NCBI RefSeq assembly: GCF_030253575.1
Contig: NC_080560.1
Location: forward strand, 12,500,001-12,564,000
Origin: Rhododendron vialii
Lineage: Eukaryota; Streptophyta; Magnoliopsida; Ericales; Ericaceae
DNA length: 64,000 nt
Reading direction: 5' to 3'
A program made the translations under genes and the position numbers. Under the pieces are notes generated by a model. That model worked only from the letters and a program-made list of their open reading frames with translations, was not told the origin of the DNA and made no database searches. This document shows positions 22,099 through 32,741 of this stretch, piece by piece (within the stretch, counting starts at the first letter, position 1; the number at the start of each line of letters is the position of its first letter).

Positions 22099-25000
22099 CT
22101 AGCGAATGCCCGTGCCTGAAGGCACGGCGCAACACATTTTGAAGACAACTAAAGCTACAGGTCGAACAATGAGCAAATGGTGGACAAAAAATGGGTAGGA
22201 ACAAAGTAAAATATATGCTGTATATGTGTATGTCAAATTGGGGTGCAAAAAATATTCAAGGAAGTTAAAAATATCCCAAATCCATAAATCACCCAACACG
22301 CGTAATAAAACCGAATATATATTTGTAAAACTCAACCTAACAAATAAAAATTCCTCATCAAATTCCCAATCTATTAACAAAGCTCTTATCAGACGATCTC
22401 ATTGTTCATTTGCCAGTCCTCGATATTCCTACATAAATAAGATAAAAAATTGTTAAATTCATCACAGAATATGGACTGGTTTATGTATAATCTAAGTATG
22501 ACAATGAAGAAAAAAGGACAACTTATGCCCCCTACAATCTTTGTAATCGTTTATTACCTTTGGAAAGGTGCCAACACTCTTATGACCAATCAACTTTCAA
22601 AACGAAAGTCACCACAAAGGCACCATGGTCAAGACTCCCAGTTGTTGGAGCTGGAATAATTAACACATATGAGCTCCCATAATATTTAGAAATATAGTCT
22701 TTGAGCATTTGCACCCCCATTATCCTGGCAAAACAATAATCAAATAAAGGTACTGCAATATTATTTTAATTTTATACAGTGTAAGAATAAGCAATAAAGG
22801 TAGTGCATGTTCGGGCCTGAAGGCACGGTTCGAACGATCAACACACATAAATAAGTTTTGGACTCGCGATTTTATTTTTTCCTCAAATTTAGATCGTTGC
22901 ACAAATCATGGAGTGAAAACTTTCAATGAATCATCACAATTTCCGTAATGTAGTTTCTCAATACAGTATTGAAAATTCAAATGAGATTTGGAGGGTTTTG
23001 ATATTGCCCGTGCCTGAAGGTACGACGAAACATGTGTTGAAACAAAAAGTGAATTGCCTTTTTTACCAATGAACACAAAATCTCCCATAAGACATGTTTC
23101 GTCGCGCTTTCAGGTTGTGTCTCAAATAAACTTCAAACAGGGTCCATTTATTTGAATTATGTACATAAAGGACTACTCTTGCCTTTCCACAAAAAAAAAA
23201 AGGACTACTCTTCTCTACTAATAACCACGTTCTTCATTTAACCTGACTTCTCATCAAAAAACACAACTTGAATCGCAGCCAAATAAGCAGCAATGCTATA
23301 GCTGGAGTAGAGTGAATCTAATATTCAAAGTTGACAAATATCCAGACATGTAAATGTAGAAAACAACAAATAATGCTACCTGAAGTTTATGTTTGAATGG
23401 TTCTTCGAAACTGGCCATTATAGGGGAACAAAAATATCACTGTCGGCTAAAAAGTCCTCCGTTAAAAAAACCCCCTTTATATTACCAAGTCTTACTGCCT
23501 GCCAATCACCACCACGAACACCAACATGTCTTTTTACCAAGTCTCAAATACTGCAAGAATTGGAAAGAAAAAAGAAGTTTGGTATCAATCGACACTTATC
23601 AATGTCAAAATATAGGATTAAGTAGCTTAAAAACTTAATCTAAGTGAAGCCATCTAAAAAAGGAAACTGACAACACACATTAGTACATTCTCGATACCGA
23701 GATTATCTCTATAATTATGTTAGAATCCATTATCTTCTTCGGTTTACCCTTCCAAAAAAATAGAGAAAGGACGATTATATTCAAAAAATGACAGTGGGAT
23801 ATTGTCTTGTTTCTTAGGCCAAGCTTTCCTTAAACAAATAAACCTCCATGATAAAAGAACGCCACCTTTTTTCTCATTGCCATTAACTACTGGAAAAGAA
23901 ATAGTGCTTTATGTAATTCTCCAGGGTTTTCCCATAGCAAAGTGAATGAACATACTTACAACAAAGAAATAAAGCTCTCATTCTGCATTCAACTATCTGA
24001 TCCAACGTTTGGGCAATACGTCTTTTAGAAAGCATGTTGAGAAACCACTTTACTGAGGCTAGTGATTCATTGCAAGTTTTTCCATTTCCTCTTTCGTTAT
24101 AAAGTTTTACTATTTCAACAATTTTGTTCCTAGGATCATGATAGACACCTTGAACATGGTAATAGCACCGTAAAAGCTAATACACATAAGTTGTTCTTCG
24201 AACTACTCAGTTGTCTTTTGGCAAGAATTAATGATTTGTATGCTAATTAGTGATCGCCTAAGCTGGTTTACTTAATGACAAATAAAAAAGAGGCTTACTT
24301 TCACAAAACAAAGGCTTCGACCTACCTCGTGAACATGGATAGCATGGTGAACATCAATTGAGAAAGAATTATAAAAAAAAAATGGTTAGAAGATATAGAT
24401 AGTCGAACACATGAATTAATAGCACGCGCGTGAGAGTCGAGCCCCAAAACAAAGGCTTCCTGAGTTCCATGGCGGTCTCGTGACTACAGTTGCACCATAA
24501 CTGAGAGTTGCCAAAGTGCACTATGTCTTGTCATAAAGGAAACCAAACCCATCCAGTAGTGCATTCTTAATTGGTCTACTAAGAAACATATATACATTTG
24601 CAGATTTGAACGATCATTCATTGCACAGGTTATCATGCTACCAGTTGAAACAAATGCAAGAAATACATAAATTGCATTACGGGTAATAATTAGGTTTGCA
24701 AGAAACTCCACAATTATATGGAGACCTACCTCGGGAACATGTATGGCATGGTGGTCTCGCCCATCGGCTCTAATATTCCCGTCTCGGAGAGGTTGAATCT
24801 TTACGTACAAAGTCAACAATTGAGAAAGAATTACATTAAAAAAAACATGGGTAGAAAATGTAGATAATCAAACATGATTTTGATTAATAAGAGTCTTACA
24901 CTTGTATTTATCGGCGAGTGTTGTTCCGATCACCTTTCAGTGGTTTGCTTAAAAATACGTTCTAACCCGTAACAATTCGTTTCCAAATGGGTAGCTGCAT

Positions 25001-25172
25001 GTGTTTCCGTTTCCAAATTGACTTTTGCAATTCGTTTCCAAATAGCATTACAGGGCACGAAAACAATGTTGGGTCGTTGGGGATTGGCCAACCTGCGTGA
25101 TGGGAGGAGGCGGAGGAAGGCCGTATTCGGAGAGAGAGGGTCTGAAAATCAAATCGTATTATCGTATTCGCG

Positions 25173-25205
<33 letters not shown>

Positions 25206-25399
25206 GGGTCTGGAAATGGAAATCGGATTCCCAAAATAGAAGGGGAATGTGTGATTAGAAAATGGTCAAAAAAAAGTTATGAATTTACGGACATGCCATT
25301 TTGTAGAATGGAGGGTAGAGATTTATGCAGGAAGAAGAGATAAATCTGGAGCGTTGGTTGTCTTTTGGATTCAAACACAGCTCTGTTTTATTATATAGA
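22099..25399 (-). mobile_element. Non-autonomous Helitron (minus orientation)
   Basis: Read on the minus strand it starts TCTATATAATAAAAC (from 25399) and ends with hairpin CCGTGCC-TTCA-GGCACGG (22110-22127 on +) followed by GGCATTCG and CTAG at 22099. The flanking host bases are A and T, as for Helitrons inserting between A and T. The 3.3-kb body has no Rep/helicase ORF. It contains two decayed copies of the same hairpin (around 22812 and 23008) and an internal near-duplication (24325-24420 with 24720-24880), so it is composite. Confidence 0.78.
25172..25207 (+). repeat. (GA)n microsatellite
   Basis: An uninterrupted GAGAGA tract of about 28 bases followed by GGGAGAGG. It lies inside the Helitron near its 5' end. 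Confidence 0.85.
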
Positions 25400-25765
25400 T
25401 TACCGGACCATAACTTCATATTAGCCCATTGTTGAACCCCTCACCCACCGCCGGAGCTCGATCTCTCGCGTTTCAGTGACATCAAAACTGCAAACGACAA
25501 TGATTTGGCACTAAGCAAGTAATATATTTGTAAGCAGGTCAAATTCCTCCTCCATGATTTTTATCTCTCTCTTTTGCTTCATGGAAAAACCTCCTATACA
25601 CACCCTTTTTGGTGTGTAATTTTAACAAAGTGGTCTAGCAAACTAAAGACTGATGAATATACTTGAGCTATTCTTTTTGCGTAGTTGAAATGTTGCGAAT
25701 GGGCCCTTGATCTTCAAGAGGTTAAAGGGACAAAATTGGATAATTTGTTGACTATCGATTTTGAG

Positions 25766-25794
25766 CCGTGCCTTCAGGCACGGACATGCACTAG
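25766..25794 (+). mobile_element. Helitron-type 3' terminus
   Basis: The perfect hairpin CCGTGCC-TTCA-GGCACGG is followed by ACATGCA and CTAG, then T. It belongs to the same family as the minus-strand Helitron end at 22099. The matching 5' end was not found; it may be the Helitron that was later split by the 22099-25399 insertion. Confidence 0.6.
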
Positions 25795-25804
25795 TATAAC
25801 TCCA

Positions 25805-26210
25805 TTGATATTGCCTTCTGTTTCCAGGTGAACGAATAGAGCAGGTGATTGTTAAAGTTTACATTAAAAATTTGACGAGTTTCAAAATATGATTGAAATT
25901 AGCTTATTAAAATATAAATCGATCTCATATAAGGTTTAGTGAAGCGGAAAACGAGTCAATCTTGACTTGCTTGGATTTTTAAACGTACCGAGTAATAATT
26001 TATTCGAGCTAGTTACTTTTGAAAGCGTACCACACCTTTATAAAATGTTCAATTTTTTTTTATTTGCGTAAAAACCTGATTTAATTTGAATGAGTTTTTA
26101 ACAAATGAACAAAAACTAAAACTTGAGTAGCTTTGTTCGTAACTAACCTAATTCCAAATATCCTTTCAATTTTAAAGTAACCAAAATGCGATAACCATGC
26201 TTAAGGGTGT
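25805..26210. repeat. Duplicated spacer block b (copy upstream of UGT-2)
   Basis: It aligns with 34510-34935 upstream of UGT-3 (shared words include TGTTTCCA..GAACGAA.AGAG and GGAAAACGAG.CAAT). With block a it shows that the UGT spacer was duplicated together with the genes. Confidence 0.65.
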
Positions 26211-26711
26211 TTTTCATCCAAAACTACGTCATTCATTTCATTGCCGCCCAAATCTCTTATCTCTTAGATAAAAAAGAGCAATGTTGTATATGTGTGAGTG
26301 GATAAATTAATTTAGGCATAACATTTTGTGTATCATATGATGTGTTACAATTATATTTGAATAACTTGTTCTACTCCATAACAGATGAGACCAATTCCAC
26401 TAATACTTTGGTGAAGTTCCGCTAAGGGTTTTTTGAGATTTTTAAGTTTTTTTTATTTTATTCTTATTCAATTTTGACTGCTTTTTAGTCTTTATCTTGA
26501 ATATTTAAAAAAAATTAGGTAAAAGTCATACTCCTTTATTGATTTGATTTGTATTGATGAGACGAATTAATAATGCCCAAAAACTAAGTGTAAAACTAAC
26601 AAACATGAAAAATTGAAATAAGGACAAACTAAGAAAAATTTAAAAAAAATCTAGCAAAACTTAACCGTTGTGACATGTCATATGGTATTTAAAATGTGGA
26701 ACCAATGTAAT
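26211..26711. other. Spacer, no gene seen
   Basis: AT-rich sequence upstream of the inverted-LTR copia derivative. No ORF, RNA gene or clear element end is visible. Confidence 0.4.
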
Positions 26712-26841
26712 TGTAAAGGAATTTGCTATAGAGCCAACCACAGCTGATCATTTCTCAGCTGCTACTAACTCCACGTCAGTCGTATTACATCAGTTACCTG
26801 ATGGTTAGTTAGAGTTAAGTAATGGTTAGTGAAGGTTGTTA

Positions 26842-27229
26842 GAGCAAGTTTACCGGCGCTGCTAAACAAGAGAAAAAACTACTTTAGCTAATCAAGGAGA
26901 GAAATTTGCCCCTGCAGCAGAAGAGGTAAACTACAGACTAGAATTCCTCACGCTACAGTCGTTAACTACTTTTACCTCACAACTATTCACACTCAATCAA
27001 TACTTTATCAATTTTTTTTCTTCTCCCGCTCAACCGTTTGGCTACAGCTTGTTGGTAGAAAATGATAAAAATAAAAGGATAAAGGAAAAGATTGAAAAAA
27101 ATGTATATTTTAATTGATGTTAAGTAAAATAGATAGTGTTGGTGTAGTTGTAAAAGACAAAGTTGATAGCTAAACTAGATTTGTGAACTATTTACAATGT
27201 AATTTACCCAAATACTGTTGTACTTGCTC
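26842..27229. mobile_element. Tourist-like MITE inside the copia LTR
   Basis: The ends GAGCAAGTTTACC and GTACTTGCTC are short inverted repeats, flanked by TTA at 26839-26841 and 27230-27232. A related right half occurs at 185-309. Confidence 0.72.
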
Positions 27230-27459
27230 TTAGAGTGGGTGGAGAGTTGATGGTGTTTAAAGAGGACTTTTTGAGTAGTAAACAGTAAAGCAAGAATGAA
27301 ATGAGATTTGAACACTCTCTCTCTCTCTCTCCATTTCTTGATGTATTCTTGAATCAATTTTACACAAATCACAAAATTCTTCATGTTATCAGAGCAGAGC
27401 AGTAAGACGAAAGTCTGATCATCGATCCTTGGTTTTCTCTATTTTGATCTTCAATCAAA

Positions 27460-27579
27460 ATGTCTACACCAACAACTTCAAGCTCAACTGACAATGGCGT
27501 CGTCATGCCAGCAGCGTTAGCGTTTTTGGTCTCGAACTTTCACTCGCTTGTGACGATTAAGTTGAATGCTGAGAAATGA
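27460..27579 (+). pseudogene. Truncated copia gag N-terminus
   Basis: Thirty-nine codons starting MSTPTTSSS and running to the conserved copia start block (ALAFLVSNFHSLVTIKLNAE), then a stop created by the joined inverted LTR. In copia families this block continues with a tyrosine/tryptophan motif (NY..W), which is lost here. Confidence 0.75.
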
Positions 27580-27726
27580 TCAGCTGTGGTTGGCTCTATA
27601 GCAAACTCCTGTACAGTAATCGTCAAAGTATGTGTAATCGTGTTGTACTTTCTTTTGTCACTTCGTAATACGTTTATAGAGCGCATCACGTGTACAAATC
27701 CAGTACCACAGAACTTTTTGGACGTT

Positions 27727-27734
27727 TATAAATT
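27727..27734 (+). promoter_or_regulatory. Displaced TATA box of UGT-2
   Basis: TATAAATT in the context GGACGTTTATAAATTAGC, identical to the context 73 bp before UGT-3's ATG. Here a 1.7-kb insertion places it 1.8 kb before the ATG at 29527, so it can no longer serve as a normal core promoter for that start. Confidence 0.6.
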
Positions 27735-27739
27735 AGCAT

Positions 27740-29416
27740 TGAAAGAAAGAAAATGAAAAAAAAAGAAAAAAAAAATCAAACCAGAAAGAAAAGAAAAAAA
27801 GAAAGAAAGAAAGAAGAAAATGGAAAGAAAGAAAAGAAGGGGGGGGGGGGGGTAATTTCGGGTAAGGGAGGCGGGGCGGGGGGGTGTTTTCTTTCTTTCT
27901 TTTCAGTTTCTTTCTTTTCCCCCGCCACACCCACCCGCCCCACCTCCCTTTTCCGAAATTACCCTCCCTCTCTCTCTCTCTCTTCCTTTTCTTTCTTTCT
28001 TTCCAGTTTCTTCTTTCTTTTTTTTTTTTCCTTTTCTTTCCAGTTTGATTTTTTTTTTCATTTTATTTCTTTCTAGTTTGAATTTTTTTTCTCTTTAATA
28101 ATAGATTCAAGTCTAATTCTAGGCTTTATAAAGTAATTGAGAAAAAAAAGTGTTTCAATTGATCATATTTATACGACTGTTTTATTTTTATTTTTTTGTC
28201 CTTTATAGATTAAAAAATATAGTTACTAAAATAAGTATTTCAATTTTCAATCCGTTTGAACCGGTGCAAAATTGTTATTTTTCTGATCATTTCATCCTAA
28301 ATGGTCGTAATAAATTTTTGGCTCCAAGGCCTTTTAATGAACACTCTAATCCTAAGAGAGTCCTGAAACTAAATAATGAGTCTTAGGGTACTCGTTGAAA
28401 GACCATAAAGCAAAAAATTCATTAAGATTACAATTAGTGTTCGGGAACTAATTACGAAATGTATTTTGCAAACGACATACTAATCCAAAATACAAATGTT
28501 ATATTTAGGATTACTTTTTTTTAACTATAGTATAATTTAATAAATTTGTTAACCATTATTTAGCATAAATCCTCTTAACTGATTCAGTAATATGTTTCTT
28601 CAAATCACGTCTCTATTCCATAGGATTGCAAATGGCTGGTTTCTATTTTTTTATAAGTAAAACGGAAACGTTTTAGGGGCTTCGTAGGGGCTACTGTGTC
28701 AATGAGGATAGCAGAGCCCCCGGGTCCCCCTACTTTTTAATTTATTTTTTTATTTACTTATACCTTATTTATTTAATTTCTATAAATACACCATTTGTAT
28801 ATTTAAAAATATAATTGAAGAATTAAGTACTTTAATTTTCAATTCAGTTAAATCAGAGCAAAGATCGGTTTTTTTTTATTATTTTATTTTAAATGGTCAT
28901 AACGAATTTTTTTGTTTAAAGCCTTTCAGCAAATACCCTGAAACTCATTATTTAGTTTCAAAACTCTCTTAGGGTGTCCATTGAAAAGCTTTAGAGCAAA
29001 AAATTTATTAGGACCATTTAGGATGAAATGATCAGAAAAATAACGACTTTGCACCGGTTCAAACGGATTGAAAATTGAAATACTTATTTTAGTAACTATA
29101 TTTTTTAATCTATAAAGGACAAAAAAATAAAAATAAAATAATCGGATAAACATGATCAATTGAAACACTTTTTTTTTCAGTTACTTTACAAAGCTTAGAA
29201 TTAGACTTAAATCTATTATTAAAGAAAAAAAATTCAAACTAAAAAGAAAAAAAATGAAAAAAAAATTCAAACCGAAAAGAAAAGGAAAAAAAAAGAAAAA
29301 AAGAAGAAACTGGAAGGAAGGAAGGAAAGAAAGAAAGAAAGATAAGGAAGAAAGAGAAAGAGAAAGAGGGGGGTAATTTCAGGAAAGAAAGGTGGGGCCG
29401 GGGGTGTGTTAGGGGG
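27740..29416. mobile_element. Foldback element with long arms in the UGT-2 promoter
   Basis: The region 27912-28390 and the reverse complement of 28926-29412 match closely over ~480 bp, including purine/pyrimidine tracts and a 78-codon frame that is repeated in each arm. A further inverted part-copy of the arm end lies at 27740-27870. Flanks share ATTAGCA (27732-27738; 29417-29423), a probable target-site duplication. No transposase is present. Length and arms suit a foldback or Mutator-like non-autonomous element, but the superfamily is uncertain. Confidence 0.7.
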
Positions 29417-29526
29417 ATTAGCAATTTACTTAGCCAATCCGCACAACTTTTAATGACAGCCAAAAGCAAGTCAAGCAACCCATCCTCTCTCCATCTTCAA
29501 GAACACCACAACATTTCGGACGAGAA

Positions 29527-31504
29527 ATGAAGGCGGCGGCGGCGGCCGAACTGATGTTTATCCCTTCCCCGGGGAAGGGCCACCTGGTGTCAACGGTGGA
29601 GATGGCCAAGCAACTCATCGGCCGAGACCACCGTCTGTCAATCACAGTCCTCATAATGAAATTCCCATTTGATAAATCCAAGGTCAGCTCCTCCACCCAA
29701 TCGCCACTCCCACTACTCACGGCGGCCGAGGATCGGTTAAAGTTCGTACACCTCCCCCAAGAAGAGGCCGCGTCGGCGGAGCTCCGGCCCAAGAACCCCA
29801 TCGACGTCATGCTGGAGTTCGTCAACATGAACAAGCAGCACGTGAGAGATCACGTAACAAAGATTATCTCGACCGACTCGAGTCGACTCGCCGGGTTCGT
29901 CGTCGACATGTTCTGCACCCAGATGATGGACGTGGCGGCCGAGTTCGGGCTTCCCACCTACGTTTTCTACACCTCCAGCTGTGCCTTTCTCGGCTTCATG
30001 TTGCACCTCGATACCCTATGCCGCGACCAGGATATTACTGAGTTGAAGGACTCGGACGCTGAGTTGGAAGTGCCGGCTTTTGTGAACCCAATCCCAGCAA
30101 AGGTGTTGCCTTCTGTGGTGCTGGACAAGGAAGGGGGGTCCACATTTTTCGTGGGCGTTGCCAGGAGGCTGAGAGAAACAAAGGGCATTATGGTCAATAC
30201 GTTTGAAGAGCTGGAATCCTATGCGGTCAAGCGTCTCGCGGGTGATGATAAGGTCCCGCCGATCTATCCGGTGGGACCCGTTCTTCACATGGACGAAAAG
30301 GAGGGGGATGAGGAGGTGATCCAGATCATGAGGTGGCTGGATAATCAGCCCCCATCATCAGTGGTGTTCTTGTGCTTCGGGAGCATGGGAACCTTCGACG
30401 GCGACCAGGTGAGTCAAAGCAAAACTTTAACATTTTATAATAGACGCTTGTAGGGTCCATCACGAAAACAAAATGCATAACCCTCACACGAATGTATGAT
30501 TTTAAAATCATTCGGGCATCACGTGGAGGTATTACTAAATAGTTGCTCTTTTGTAAAAGCAAGGGTTTAAAATAGACACTCTAGCTAGGGAAACAACAAA
30601 AGAGCTCCATCTCTTCAAAATAGAAAACAAAATAATTCCAATTGCGGATCAAAAAATAATAATAATAATTCCAATCAAGTGTTTATATATCAAATACAGT
30701 ACTGTGATAATTTGTTGGAAATTTTCAAAACTTGATGGCGATATGTCGTATTTTCAAGCTAGACTATTGGAACCCACAAATTTCTATGAAATGTCTATCT
30801 TAAATTTCCACCCTACGCTTCACTTTTCCAACTACAAATATGGGACAAAAAGAATTTCGGTTTAATAATTAACCCGAAGAGAAACACTTTTTCTGCCATT
30901 ACAGGTGAGGGAGATAGCACAGGCCCTAGAGCAAAGCGGGCACCGATTCTTGTGGTCTGTCCGACAACCTCCGCCAAAGGGAAAAATAGAGATGCCGAGC
31001 GAGTACCAAGACTTGAACCAAGTGCTACCAGAAGGATTCCTGAAACGTACAACAGAGATTGGAAAAGTGATCGGTTGGGCCCCACAGGTGGCGGTGCTGT
31101 CCCACAAGGCGGTAGGAGGGTTCGTGTCACATTGCGGGTGGAACTCTACATTGGAGAGCTTGTGGTGTGGGGTGCCGGTAGCCACTTGGCCGATGTATGC
31201 CGAACAACAAATGAATGCATTTGAGTTGGTAAGGGAATTGGGTTTGGCCGTTGAGATAAAGTTGGACTACCGGAGGGATATGCTGTATGATAATATTAAG
31301 GCTAAGTTAGTGACGGCAGATGAGATAGAGAATGGGATAAGGAAACTGATGGAGAACGGAGATAAAAGTAGTACCAAAGGAATCAAGCAAAAGGTGAAGG
31401 AAATGAGCGAAAAGAGCAAGATTGTCATAAAGGAAGGAAGATCGTCGTATAATTCTATTGGACGCTTTATCGAGGACGTCATTATTAACATGCCCTCCCC
31501 ATAG
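29527..31504 (+). CDS. UDP-glycosyltransferase, UGT71-like (UGT-2), two exons
   Basis: Exon 1 is 29527-30408 and exon 2 is 30905-31504, with a 496-bp phase-0 intron (GTGAGT...CAG) that is probably close to the ancestral state. The product is 493 aa and closely similar to UGT-1 and UGT-3. Catalytic H19 is present in PGKGH, where Lys replaces the Met of the other two copies. VVDMFC supplies the Asp, and the PSPG box spans about 352-395 and is complete, ending in Gln. Both exons are intact. The ancestral promoter TATA box lies 1.8 kb upstream because of the 27740-29416 insertion, so expression may be lost or driven by new sequence. The acceptor substrate is unknown. Confidence 0.93.
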
Positions 31505-32118
31505 TTGATATAACACGCACCCATATCAGCTAAGGACAGAGTTAAGGCGTGTAATTGAGATGGTTTGTACTTTGTATGTCAGAAGTAGATTTTTGTTTTA
31601 TGGTTGCCATATACGAAAAGTGCTGTAGTTGGAAATTTAAGAGAGGGAGAGAGAGTGTAATTTGGTTGAGAGGGTGAAGTAAATTCAGAATCAATGAGTA
31701 GTTGGCCTTTATGAAGGCTGTTTCCTGGGCATATCATTTATGCATGCATGGCCTTGCATTTTGTTCACCGTAAGACAGAAACGAAATAGGACTAGAGCTA
31801 ACATTTGAGAGTCTTCAGATGAACAATTTTGCTGCAGAATTTCTTGCCTTTTTCGTGCCATTTAACTCGTGGTCTATAGCCAAATTGTTAGATGAATGGT
31901 GATATTTTGTCTTAACGGCTCATAATTTTCGAATGTTGTTCATGTCCTTGGGACCTAGATATTTTTGCAGTCACAATTTCGATTGAGGTAATTAACCCGG
32001 TGATATACGATATGCTTCCCGTTTCTGGAATCATTTCTTTACTTGTGCTTCGTACTCCTTTTGAAGACCTCGTGATATTTGTTCAATTCTACCAAATTTT
32101 GTTGAACGTGGAATATAT
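31505..32118. other. UGT-2 3' flank, no gene seen
   Basis: 3' UTR and spacer. The segment after the stop (to ~31700) resembles the UGT-1 3' flank (GAGATGGT.TGTA and TTTTATGGTTG words). No ORF or element end is convincing. Confidence 0.4.
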
Positions 32119-32330
32119 GTTAGGAGATTGATTTCCACACTCCCATAATTGATGCAAATACTCCTCTCTTTTTGTCTTTTAAAATGTGAATTTATGAAAC
32201 AATCCCCGTATGCATGCACTTTTTATAAATTTCAGAGATTGTTTCGTAAATTTACACACTAAAAGACAAAAAAGAAAAAAGAAAAGGAGTGTTTGTATCA
32301 AATTGAGGAGTGTAGATATCAATCTCCTAA
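32119..32330. repeat. Foldback MITE
   Basis: TTAGGAGATTGATTTCCACA at the left is matched by the reverse complement at 32303-32330, and the ~100-bp arms pair along most of their length. A shorter relative occurs at 56370-56455. Confidence 0.7.
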
Positions 32331-32404
32331 CATATGGTATCCAAAATAATATTATTGGCTAAAGTCATGACATGGAAGTGTTTAATACGAAGAGGTGTGG
32401 TCTT

Positions 32405-32740
32405 TTTTTTTCTCAGCAAATTTTTTTTATTAATCTTTATAAAAGATTACGAAGATTTAATAGATCAAATGCACACCGGCACGAAGTCACCCAAGCTTGA
32501 AAGGAAGGCAAGACTCCAACCGAAACACCAAAACCCCAAATAGACAGCACAAACAAAACGCCTAACAAGACCCAAAAAGATCACAAAACCCAAAGCACGT
32601 ACCAAACTAACCCAAAAACCAAAAAGCCAACCCCAGCAGCAACACCAAAAACCAAAACACCAAAAAGTAAAACTGAACAAATCGGAAAACCAAACACCAA
32701 ACCACAAAAAACGGACAATGGATCCCTCCGAGATTCCATA
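32405..32740 (-). mobile_element. LINE 3'-end fragment (minus)
   Basis: Read on the minus strand this is a T/G-rich tail ending AAAGATTAATAAA, then A-rich sequence. It is similar in style to the 3' end of the element at 40045-41066 (AAAGGTTAATAAATTTTTTTGC). It looks like a 5'-truncated LINE copy. Its 5' side abuts the CACTA-like element at 32742. Confidence 0.45.
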
Positions 32741-32741
32741 T

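Larger units (their letters stand above)
26712..27615 (+). mobile_element. Copia-derived element with inverted LTR termini
   Basis: It starts TGTAAAGGAATTTGC (26712) and ends with the inverted equivalent GCAAACTCCTGTACA (27615). The innermost 38 bases of this inverted repeat (26722-26759 and 27568-27605) are identical. It is flanked by a perfect 5-bp duplication GTAAT (26707-26711; 27616-27620). Between them lie a complete-looking LTR ending TTCA at 27383, a PBS TGTTATCAGAGC (27384-27395; 11 of 12 bases as in the usual tRNA-iMet site) and the start of a gag ORF. The right LTR is replaced by an inverted LTR end joined at an 8-base microhomology, GCTGAGAA. A Tourist MITE (26842-27229) sits inside the LTR. 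Confidence 0.82.

Noticed and set aside
27753-28076. 107-codon Lys/Gly/Phe-rich frame and its antisense partner (27733-27930)
   Set aside because: They arise from GAAA/CTTT tracts at the end of the foldback element and have no protein-like composition.
28150-29168. Two similar ~79-codon frames (28150-28386 + and 28926-29168 -)
   Set aside because: They are the same sequence in the two inverted arms of the foldback element; similarity comes from the repeat, and there is no known domain.
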